Below are positions 1 through 5,759 of a stretch of DNA of 7,689 nucleotides, one piece after another. The stretch is taken from positions 1 through 7,689 of the forward strand of contig CAJGDU010000048.1 in assembly GCA_904502175.1 (NCBI GenBank), in the 5' to 3' direction. The notes beneath the pieces are model-generated. The model was not told the origin of the DNA, did no database searches, and worked only from the letters and a program-made list of their open reading frames with translations. Source of the stretch: Clostridiaceae bacterium (GTDB taxonomy: Bacteria; Bacillota; Clostridia; Oscillospirales; Acutalibacteraceae). The position numbers and the translations under genes are program-made. Numbering within the stretch: the stretch's first letter is position 1; the number at the start of each line of letters is the position of its first letter.

Positions 1-480
1 CGCGAGGGACTCAGTGGTGCCGCCGGAGACGTGGAACGCGAGGAACTCTGTCCCGACGAGGTCCAGCCGGTCTGCAGAAAACAGCGCCGCTGCGATGTGC
101 CCCTCCTGGTGGGAGAACTCCCGGACCGGGAGGCCCAGCACAGCGCCCAGAGACTTCGCCTGGGCCTGGCCCACGGTGAAGCAGGGCATGTAGGAGCCCT
201 CGACCCGGCGGGGCCGGGTGGAGACGCCGATGGCCTTCAGGTGGCCAGAGAGCGCTTCCCGGGAAAGCTGCAGAGCCGATGCCGCCTGTTCCAGCGTCTC
301 TTCCAGAAGCGCCGGAAGCTGCTGCGTATGATGGAACACCGCGTCCGACTGCCGGATGCCCTTCTCGCCCGGCTTCACCGGGAGGAGACGCTTCGCGTGG
401 TACACGCGGTTCGTGTCGGCGTCATAGAGGGCGACCGAAGTCGTATAGTTGCTGGTGTCGAAAGCGAGATAAAAGTTCAT
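1..480 (-). CDS. Kae1/TsaD-like (peptidase M22 fold) protein, 5' part only
   Basis: The reverse strand is open from the ATG at 478-480 to the left edge, giving the first 160 residues of a protein cut by the window. The N-terminus (LAFDTSNYTTSVAL, residues 5-18) is an ASKHA-type phosphate-binding motif. HQEGH at 124-128 matches the metal-binding HxEGH of TsaD/Kae1, and VSGGTTE at 151-157 matches the VSGGHT motif. The canonical TsaD segment with GGVVPELASR is absent; the equivalent region reads KPGEKGIRQSDAVFHH. This is therefore better seen as the clostridial Kae1-like paralogue found next to nusB than as the tRNA t6A enzyme TsaD itself. The old name O-sialoglycoprotein endopeptidase should not be taken as a function. 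Its ATG overlaps the nusB stop (ATGA at 477-480), so the two are probably translationally coupled. In related genomes xseA often follows; that would lie outside the window. Confidence 0.85.
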   Translation of the reverse strand, partial: MNFYLAFDTSNYTTSVALYDADTNRVYHAKRLLPVKPGEKGIRQSDAVFHHTQQLPALLEETLEQAASALQLSREALSGHLKAIGVSTRPRRVEGSYMPCFTVGQAQAKSLGAVLGLPVREFSHQEGHIAAALFSADRLDLVGTEFLAFHVSGGTTESLA

Positions 481-875
481 TCCTGTTCCCTTGCAATGGT
501 CCCGAGGACGCCGTTGATGAAGGAGGAGTCCTTCTTTTCCGCGTACTTCTTCGCCAGTTCGACCGCCTCGTTGATGGAGACGCTGACGGGGATGTCCTCA
601 AAGTAGAGGATCTCGCAGATGGCGAGGCGCAGGATGGCCAGGGAGACCTTGGTGATGCGGGAAATGGACCAGTCCACCGCGTGGGTCTCGATCTCCGTGT
701 CGATCTCGGGGGCGTGTTCCACCGTCTTCTCAACTAGGCTGCGGGAGAACTTCGTTTCCGTAAAGAACTCGGACTCCGCCGCCAGCGAGAAGAGCTCTTC
801 CACCGAACTCTCCGGGTGGAAAATGGACTCGAACAGGATGATGAAGGCCTGTTCACGCTCCTGACTTCTGTTCAT
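477..875 (-). CDS. nusB: Transcription antitermination factor NusB
   Basis: This 132-residue protein has the usual NusB length and the all-helical family pattern. SQEREQAFIILFESIF (4-19) is the typical RNA-binding N-terminal helix. The C-terminal signature includes SINEAVELAKKYAEKKDSSF followed by INGVLGTIAREQE at the end. In the family NusB binds boxA RNA with NusE (ribosomal protein S10) and supports processive rRNA transcription. The start at 873-875 is preceded by AGAGGA about nine bases upstream. The gene lies between an Asp23/Gls24 gene and a Kae1-like gene, the common clostridial order, and overlaps the latter by ATGA. A terminator-like hairpin ends about 20 bases before the start codon. 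That leaves no room for a private promoter between hairpin and gene, so expression probably depends on read-through from the Gls24 promoter or on a promoter inside or upstream of the hairpin that I cannot identify. Confidence 0.95.
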   Translation of the reverse strand: MNRSQEREQAFIILFESIFHPESSVEELFSLAAESEFFTETKFSRSLVEKTVEHAPEIDTEIETHAVDWSISRITKVSLAILRLAICEILYFEDIPVSVSINEAVELAKKYAEKKDSSFINGVLGTIAREQE

Positions 876-895
876 AGTGATGGTTCCTCTCTTTC

Positions 896-939
896 AAAAA
901 AAGACCCGCCAGAGACAAAGTATTCCCTTTTGGCGGGCC
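896..939 (-). terminator. Rho-independent terminator or attenuator between the Gls24-family gene and nusB
   Basis: Read on the minus strand, GGCCCGCCA (931-939) pairs with TGGCGGGTC (903-911) as nine base pairs including one G-U wobble. The loop is 19 bases and contains a small extra AAAG/CTTT pairing. The stem is followed at once by seven T residues (896-902). There is no T tract on the plus strand side, so it acts on leftward transcription. It sits about 24 bases after the Gls24-gene stop codon and about 20 bases before the nusB start, so it may attenuate rather than end the transcript. Confidence 0.8.
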
Positions 940-962
940 GGTCAGTGGCTATTCGTAGGTTC

Positions 963-1361
963 TCAAGGTTCAAGTTCGCCGGGCATGGTGGGGAGCGCGG
1001 CGGGTTCCGGCGGGTCGGCGATGCCGGTGACGGAGACGTCGACTCGGGTGACGACACGGCCGGTCATGTTCTGGATGGCCTGTTTGACCGCATCCTGGAC
1101 CGCCTTGCAGACGGGCTGGATCTTCGCGGTGGAGACCAGGTCGATGTACACGTGGACACGGATGTCGTAGTCCGTCATGGTGACGGCCACTTTTTTGGAG
1201 GCGTCCGCGCCGATCTTGAAGGTGGTGTAGAGGTCCGCCGGACGGTTGCCGAGCCGGGCCACCCCTTCCACGTCCTTCGCGGCATTGGCCGCTATGGTGG
1301 CGAGCACTTCTTCCGAAATGATGTATTCGGATGAGAAATGACCGTTGCTGTTCGTAGGCAT
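963..1361 (-). CDS. Asp23/Gls24 family envelope stress response protein
   Basis: This 132-residue soluble protein matches the Asp23/Gls24 family (DUF322) over nearly its full length. Visible family features are the opening YIISEEVLATIAANAAKDVEGVARLG (about residues 13-38), the middle strand segment VAVTMTDYDIRVHVYIDLV, and the end CKAVQDAVKQAIQNMTGRVVTRVDVSVTGI. The last dozen residues are a Pro/Glu-rich tail. Family members are abundant proteins linked to cell-envelope stress in Gram-positive bacteria, and Asp23 of Staphylococcus aureus is membrane-associated through AmaP; no AmaP-like gene is visible here. The molecular role in clostridia is not settled. The start at 1359-1361 follows a strong GGGAGG site nine bases upstream. 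A sigma-A-like promoter lies at 1395-1423. The gene leads the nusB cluster and is divergent from the YfhO-family gene. Confidence 0.92.
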   Translation of the reverse strand: MPTNSNGHFSSEYIISEEVLATIAANAAKDVEGVARLGNRPADLYTTFKIGADASKKVAVTMTDYDIRVHVYIDLVSTAKIQPVCKAVQDAVKQAIQNMTGRVVTRVDVSVTGIADPPEPAALPTMPGELEP

Positions 1362-1394
1362 TCGAGGGTTCCTCCCTTTTATTACTTAGCAGAT

Positions 1395-1423
1395 ATTTTA
1401 CCATATTTGCCATTCGACCTCAA
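1395..1423 (-). promoter_or_regulatory. Sigma-A-type promoter of the Gls24-family/nusB cluster
   Basis: On the minus strand TTGAGG (1418-1423, four of six consensus bases) and TAAAAT (1395-1400, five of six) are separated by exactly 17 bases. The predicted transcript would start near 1388 and leave a leader of roughly 27 bases carrying the GGGAGG ribosome binding site. This is a sequence-based prediction only. Confidence 0.65.
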
Positions 1424-1429
1424 CCTTCA

Positions 1430-1458
1430 TTGAAAGAACCCGAGAAACTTGTTATACT
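1430..1458 (+). promoter_or_regulatory. Sigma-A-type promoter of the YfhO-family gene
   Basis: TTGAAA (1430-1435) and TATACT (1453-1458), each five of six consensus bases, are separated by exactly 17 bases. Transcription would begin near 1465, about 30 bases before the ATG at 1495. An AAAGGG ribosome binding site (1483-1488) lies six bases before that ATG. The -35 box is only 6 bp from the -35 box of the leftward promoter. Confidence 0.7.
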
Positions 1459-1494
1459 GTTATCCGAATCATTTGAGACGAGAAAGGGTGCCTT

Positions 1495-4293
1495 ATGGAA
1501 GTCACACTCAAAAAAGCAAAACCGGAATCCTCCGCACCGGAACAGACCCCGGAAAAACAGGAACCGGGCAAACTGCAGAAGCTGCTCTGGGACAACCGCT
1601 ATGTACTGCTGTCCTTCGGCGGCGCCATTGTCGTGTACATCCTTATCTGCATCGCCTACCGCATGATCCCGTTCGGCGATGTGACCATCCTGCGCATGGA
1701 CCTGTACCACCAGTACGGGCCGCTCCTCGCGGAGTTCTACGACCGCATCACCCACGGCGGGAGCCTCGCCTATTCCTGGCAGACCGGCGGCGGCGGGAAC
1801 TTCCTCGGCAACCTCTTCAACTATCTGTCGAGCCCCATCTCCGTGCTGGTCATCCTGCTGCTCGGCCACAAGAACATGCCTCTGGCCATCGGCGTCATCA
1901 TCATGCTGAAGGCGGCCCTTTCCGCGGCGTTCTTCACCTACTACCTGAAAAAGTCTCCGCAGTTCCGCAAGCATAACCCCGTCACCGCGGGCTTCGGACT
2001 GCTCTACGCCTTCTCGGGCTACTTCGTCGCCTACTACTGGAACATCATGTGGATGGACGGCATGATGCTGCTCCCCCTCATCATCCTAGGGCTAGAGCGC
2101 ATCGTGGAAGAGCGGAAGCCCCTGCTGTACTGTCTCACCTTCGCCCTGCTCCTCGTCTCCTCTTATTACATGGCCTACATGACCGCCATCTTCATGGTCC
2201 TGTATTTCTTTGTCTACTTCTTCAGCCGTCACGGCTTCAAAGATACGACACGGGAACCGGTCCCCGGCAAGGAGGACAAGGTATCTTTCCTGGAAAAAGC
2301 GCGCACGAACCTCTTCAGCGTCTCCTTCCTCTCCTGTGTGTTCTATGCGTTCATCGCGGGACTGCTGGCGGCCTTTGCACTGCTGCCCACCTACTTCGCG
2401 CTGGAGACCTGCTCCGCCACCTCCGGGTCCTTCCCCGAGGAATTCCAGACCTACTTCAACTACTTCGACTTCCTCGCGAACCACTTCGGCGACCTGGAGC
2501 CCACCATCCGTTCGAGCGGCGACGTGGTCCTGCCGAACGTCTTCTGCGGCGTCGGCACGCTCATGCTGGTGGTCCTGTACTTCTATGTGAAGTCCGTCTC
2601 CCTGCGGGAGAAAGTGGCCTCCATCGTGCTCATCGCCCTCCTCACGCTGTCCTTCAACTTCAACTACCTCAACTATATCTGGCACGGGTTCCACTTCCCG
2701 AACGACCTGCCCTACCGCCAGTCCTTCGTCTACGTCTTCTTCCTGCTCGTGCTGGCCTTCCGGACCATCACGAAACTGCGGGAACTGTCGAAGCGCGACT
2801 TCCTGACGGTCGGCATTGCCACCGCGGCCTTCGTCATCCTCGCGGAAAAGATCGGCACCCCCAACTTCCGGGACGGCACGGTCCTCATCAACCTGGCGTT
2901 CATCGCCCTCTATGTGGTCCTGTTCTCCCTCATCATCGACCGGAACTTCCGTATCCGCACCGTCGCCTACCTCATGTTCCTCGGCATGTTCGCCGAAGTC
3001 GTCATCGCGGACATCGACAACTTCGACATCGACGTCACCAACGAGTCCTACACCGCAGAATACGACGGCATGCAGGCTGTGAACACCTTCCTCGAAGAGT
3101 ACGACGACAAGGGCGACTACCGCGTCGAGACCACCTACCCCATGCTCTGCATGAACCCCAGCTGGTACGGCTATAACGGCATCTCCATGTTCTCCTCCAT
3201 GGCCTACGAGCTGTCTTCCAACCTCTACTACAACCTCGGCATCGCCGGCAACTATATCAACAGCTACACCTACCGCCCGGGCACCCCGGTCTTCAACGCC
3301 ATGTTCAACCTGAAGTATCTCGTGGACAACGATCCGGAGGTCAACCTGGACCGGGCCTACTTTGAAAACATCGGCGAAATGTCCGGCCTGACCGTCTTCA
3401 AGAACAAGTACTACCTGCCCCTGGGCTTTGCCGCTTCCAGAGATGTGGAAAACTGGGAATATGTCTCCGGCAACCCCTTCCAGGTCCAGAACGACTTCCT
3501 GAAGAGCGCGGCCGGCGTCAAGGAAGACGTGTTCACGAACGTCACCTTCAACGACATCAGCTACAGCAATGTCGAGCCCTTCGGCGATGTGCTGAACTCC
3601 GGCTCCTACACGTTCTCCAAGTCCAACCCGGAAGCGGACGGCTCCTTCACCATCTCCTTCACCCCGGAGAAGACCGCCCGTTACTACATGTACTGCCGCA
3701 CCGCCCACGCGGACACCGCTTACATCTCCGCGGACGACGGCTACAGTTCCCAGACCCCCATCTCCACGGACAATCAGTATGTCTTCGACATGGGCACCCG
3801 GACCGAGGGCGTCCCGGTCCGCATCGAGATCCCCCTCAACGACTCCAACGGCAACGTGGAACTGAGCGTGGTCCGGCAGCATGACGACGTCTTCCAGAAG
3901 GGCTATGCCGCGCTGGCGAGACGCCCCATGGAAATCACGAAGTTCGAGGACACCGCGCTGGAAGGCAAAGTGACCATCGGCGAAGGGGAACTGCTCTACA
4001 CCTCCATCAACTACGATGAAGGCTGGTCTGTCACCGTCGACGGCAAGCCCATGAGCTACTCTTCCGATGAAGTCACCCGCATCGGCGGCGCCCTCGTCGG
4101 CATCCACATGGAACCCGGCACCCACGTGGTCTCCTTCCGCTACCATGCGCTGGGACTGCGGCCCGGTCTCCTTTTGACCCTGCTCGGCGCCCTCATCCTG
4201 GTGGCCATCCACGTCCTCCCGGGACGCATCGCCAAACGGAAGAAGAGTGTTTCCGAGCCCTCCGGAGAGGGACCGGAACCTGAGGCAGAATAA
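1495..4293 (+). CDS. YfhO-family polytopic membrane protein, probable GT-C-type glycosyltransferase
   Basis: A 932-residue integral membrane protein. A charged cytoplasmic N-terminus (1-34) is followed by the first membrane segment (about 36-56). The loop after it carries D62 and D69 in DVTILRMDLYHQYGP, the place where GT-C enzymes keep catalytic acids. Many hydrophobic segments follow up to about residue 505, including the family-typical HGFHFPNDLPYRQSF (397-411). A large extracytoplasmic domain (about 506-888) contains GWSVTVDG (843-850). A final membrane helix (890-909) ends in a positively charged tail, RIAKRKK. In Bacillus, Listeria and Staphylococcus, YfhO proteins are implicated in GlcNAc modification of lipoteichoic acid, using a lipid-linked sugar made by a CsbB/GtrB-like partner. 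No such partner is encoded here, so the acceptor and sugar are unknown. The gene is monocistronic, with its own promoter and terminator. Family assignment is strong; the exact reaction is inferred. Confidence 0.9.
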   Translation: MEVTLKKAKPESSAPEQTPEKQEPGKLQKLLWDNRYVLLSFGGAIVVYILICIAYRMIPFGDVTILRMDLYHQYGPLLAEFYDRITHGGSLAYSWQTGGGGNFLGNLFNYLSSPISVLVILLLGHKNMPLAIGVIIMLKAALSAAFFTYYLKKSPQFRKHNPVTAGFGLLYAFSGYFVAYYWNIMWMDGMMLLPLIILGLERIVEERKPLLYCLTFALLLVSSYYMAYMTAIFMVLYFFVYFFSRHGFKDTTREPVPGKEDKVSFLEKARTNLFSVSFLSCVFYAFIAGLLAAFALLPTYFALETCSATSGSFPEEFQTYFNYFDFLANHFGDLEPTIRSSGDVVLPNVFCGVGTLMLVVLYFYVKSVSLREKVASIVLIALLTLSFNFNYLNYIWHGFHFPNDLPYRQSFVYVFFLLVLAFRTITKLRELSKRDFLTVGIATAAFVILAEKIGTPNFRDGTVLINLAFIALYVVLFSLIIDRNFRIRTVAYLMFLGMFAEVVIADIDNFDIDVTNESYTAEYDGMQAVNTFLEEYDDKGDYRVETTYPMLCMNPSWYGYNGISMFSSMAYELSSNLYYNLGIAGNYINSYTYRPGTPVFNAMFNLKYLVDNDPEVNLDRAYFENIGEMSGLTVFKNKYYLPLGFAASRDVENWEYVSGNPFQVQNDFLKSAAGVKEDVFTNVTFNDISYSNVEPFGDVLNSGSYTFSKSNPEADGSFTISFTPEKTARYYMYCRTAHADTAYISADDGYSSQTPISTDNQYVFDMGTRTEGVPVRIEIPLNDSNGNVELSVVRQHDDVFQKGYAALARRPMEITKFEDTALEGKVTIGEGELLYTSINYDEGWSVTVDGKPMSYSSDEVTRIGGALVGIHMEPGTHVVSFRYHALGLRPGLLLTLLGALILVAIHVLPGRIAKRKKSVSEPSGEGPEPEAE

Positions 4294-4301
4294 AACAAAT
4301 A

Positions 4302-4334
4302 AGACCCGACGTCCTGTCGGGTCTTTTCTTTTAT
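4302..4334 (+). terminator. Rho-independent terminator of the YfhO-family gene, probably bidirectional
   Basis: AGACCCGAC (4302-4310) pairs perfectly with GTCGGGTCT (4316-4324) around a five-base loop, GTCCT, and is followed by TTTCTTTTAT. It starts nine bases after the YfhO-gene stop. On the minus strand the stem is followed by TATTTGTTTTATT, a weaker U-rich tail. The convergent gene stops at 4331-4333, so the hairpin probably terminates both transcripts. Confidence 0.9.
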
Positions 4335-5590
4335 GTCTCTTCCGTCGAAAGGTCCAGGATGGCGTCGTGGCGCCGTCCGAGGATGCGGTCGGACCGTCCG
4401 ACGGTCGGGTCCAGCCACTCGGCTTTTTCGCTGGCCCAGGCGGCCCATTCGGACCAGTTTTCCGTGTATTCCAGCGCCCCGCCGGGCAGCTTTCGCTGTA
4501 CGCCGAGGATGAGCCTTCGAATGCGGGCGGCGTCCTCGTAGTCCCGTGCCTTGCGGATGAGTTCCTCCGTGCGCTCGAGTTCCCTGCTGTAGGAGTTGCG
4601 GGACTCGGCGATCTCTTTCGCTTCCCGGGGACTGGCCTGCGACAGCTGGAACGCCGAGGTGAAGATGAGTTCCAGGACACTGCCGAGCGAGTCCTCCAGC
4701 TTCTCGCGCTTTTTGTCCCGGACAGAATAGAGAAAGCTGATGGAGAGGGTCAGGTTCCCGTTGTAGCGGAGGTCCCAGCGCGGGGCGCTCAGGTTGACCA
4801 GCTCGTCTTCCAGGTTCATCTCATGCGGCTCCCGGCTCCTGCCTTCCCGGAACACCAGTTCCACCGGCTGGCCGTGGACGGCCACGTAACCCTCTCCCGG
4901 GACGGAGCCGCCGAGGTGTTCGATGGAGGTATAGATGCTGTCGAGGATGTGGAGGACCCGGTCCGCGCTCTCCAGGGAGATCTTGTCCAGGATGGCCGGT
5001 TTGACGAGGTCCATGGTGAGAGACGGGTCCTTCTGCACGATCTTCCGCTGCAGGTCCCAGGCCGAGATCTCCCGCTGGAGCCGGATGACTTCGGGGTGCA
5101 GCGGCGCCGCGTCCCGGACCGAGATGTTCTCGGCCTCCCGGATGACTCTCCGCCGTTCGGACGGCTTCAGAAAGTAAAGGCTCTGCCACCGGGGATGCCG
5201 CTCATAGTCGATGAGTTTCGGCGCCTCCGGCGGAAGGTCCGGCTCTTCTTCCGTCTCCTCCGTGTTCAGGATGGTTTCCAGCTCTTTCGCGTTTTTCCGC
5301 TCCGTCCGTATCGCTTTTTCCGGCCGGGGCTCCGCGAGGCCCAGCGGTTCCCGTTTTCTCGAGACCTTCACCGGGGCATCCGGGTCTCCCTTCAGGGGCG
5401 GGCGATACACCTCCCGCAGGCCTTCCCCGCCGCGCTTGATGAGCATGGATTCCCGCCGGCCGGGCTTCGGGATGTCCGCCTCTTTCAGCCGCCGGTGGAG
5501 CATGGAATAGTTCAGGTCGTGTTCTTCCGCGAACCCCATAACGGTCAGCTCCCAGATGCCGTCATACAGTTCCCGTCGTGTCATAGTCAT
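4331..5590 (-). CDS. Conserved protein of unknown function with N-terminal HTH-like motif
   Basis: A 419-residue, highly charged soluble protein with no signal peptide or membrane segment. Residues 4-46 (TRRELYDGIWELTVMGFAEE, then HDLNYSMLHRRLKEADIPKPGRR) resemble a small helix-turn-helix module. In a widespread family of uncharacterised proteins this module reads roughly LYxxVW...LA...G.S...L...C....IP.P.RGYW; here the closing GYW is missing. Residues 61-125 are a low-complexity Pro/Glu/Lys linker. The C-terminal part follows the same family from memory: RVLHILDSIYTSIEHLGG (211-228), RWDLRYNGNLTLSI (271-284), KKREKLEDSLGSVLELIF (293-310), a charged helical stretch likely to form a coiled coil (318-360), and WAAWASEKAEWLDP (382-395). 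Function is unknown; DNA binding is inferred only from the N-terminus. The start at 5588-5590 has AAAGGAGG seven bases upstream; a second ATG two codons later is less well spaced. The gene stands alone and converges on the YfhO-family gene. Confidence 0.8.
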   Translation of the reverse strand: MTMTRRELYDGIWELTVMGFAEEHDLNYSMLHRRLKEADIPKPGRRESMLIKRGGEGLREVYRPPLKGDPDAPVKVSRKREPLGLAEPRPEKAIRTERKNAKELETILNTEETEEEPDLPPEAPKLIDYERHPRWQSLYFLKPSERRRVIREAENISVRDAAPLHPEVIRLQREISAWDLQRKIVQKDPSLTMDLVKPAILDKISLESADRVLHILDSIYTSIEHLGGSVPGEGYVAVHGQPVELVFREGRSREPHEMNLEDELVNLSAPRWDLRYNGNLTLSISFLYSVRDKKREKLEDSLGSVLELIFTSAFQLSQASPREAKEIAESRNSYSRELERTEELIRKARDYEDAARIRRLILGVQRKLPGGALEYTENWSEWAAWASEKAEWLDPTVGRSDRILGRRHDAILDLSTEET

Positions 5591-5613
5591 GGCAATGCCT
5601 CCTTTTCGGCCAC

Positions 5614-5622
5614 CTTATACCA
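5614..5622 (-). promoter_or_regulatory. Candidate extended -10 promoter for the 419-residue protein gene
   Basis: On the minus strand TGGTATAAG (5614-5622) fits an extended -10 element: TGn followed by TATAAG, five of six bases of TATAAT. No convincing -35 box is present, because the -35 position falls inside the adjacent perfect hairpin. Transcription would start near 5607, giving a leader of only about 17 bases that is nearly all ribosome binding site. Confidence 0.4.
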
Positions 5623-5623
5623 C

Positions 5624-5651
5624 AAAACCCCTTCCGTTTGGAAGGGGTTTT
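5624..5651 (-). terminator. Perfect 12-bp hairpin, likely terminator of the GNAT/ATP-grasp operon
   Basis: AAAACCCCTTCC (5624-5635) and GGAAGGGGTTTT (5640-5651) are exact reverse complements around a four-base loop. On either strand a GC-rich eight-base-pair stem is flanked by A and T tracts, the layout of a compact intrinsic terminator. It lies about 110 bases downstream of the ATP-grasp gene stop and directly upstream of the next gene's promoter candidate. The T run is short (four), so efficiency is uncertain, and a role as a protein-binding site is possible. Confidence 0.6.
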
Positions 5652-5654
5652 GGA

Positions 5655-5685
5655 CGAACGGTCGAATATTCGTGTCGAACGGTCG
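5655..5685. repeat. Direct repeat CGAACGGTCG x2 with intervening palindrome
   Basis: The ten-base sequence CGAACGGTCG occurs at 5655-5664 and again at 5676-5685, a centre-to-centre distance of 21 bases, which is two turns of the DNA helix. Between them lies the perfect palindrome CGAATATTCG (5663-5672), overlapping the end of the first repeat. The cluster is in the 169-base intergenic region, some 36 bases or more upstream of the -10 candidate for the 419-residue protein gene. Position and spacing suggest an operator, but no regulator can be named. Confidence 0.55.
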
Positions 5686-5759
5686 TTATGGTGTCATTTT
5701 GAAGGCACTTAGTTGACAAAAAACAAGATCTGTGGCTAAATAATAGGCTTTTTCCGCAC

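Noticed and set aside
2086..2096. Two rare CTA leucine codons around one glycine codon in the YfhO-family gene (CTAGGGCTA)
   Set aside because: They are unusual for this codon usage, but isolated. They lie inside an intact membrane segment with no frameshift or repeat, and another CTA codon occurs in nusB, so I see no sign of insertion or recoding.
2092..4680. A very long open frame (862 codons) on the minus strand opposite the YfhO-family gene
   Set aside because: It is antisense to a clearly real gene. Its translation is rich in Val, Gly, Glu and Asp in the way expected from reading C-ending codons backwards, it has no recognisable domain, and it runs into the adjacent gene in another frame.
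4247..5716. A 489-codon open frame on the plus strand opposite the 419-residue protein gene
   Set aside because: It overlaps the end of the YfhO-family gene and crosses its terminator and the repeat-rich intergenic region. The translation shows Arg/Phe/Pro/Val-rich shadow composition only.
5713..5744. A perfect TTGACA on the plus strand (5713-5718) followed by AT-rich TAAATAAT
   Set aside because: No -10 box with at least four consensus bases occurs at a 16-18 base spacing, and it would drive transcription antisense to the ATP-grasp gene. It is probably chance in an AT-rich spacer, though RNA-seq could show an antisense start.
5737..5754. Possible terminator around GGCTAAATAATAGGCTTTTT just downstream of the ATP-grasp gene
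   Set aside because: The apparent arms GGCTA and TAGGC are not reverse complements, and the T run is on the strand opposite to the operon. The perfect hairpin at 5624-5651 is the better candidate.
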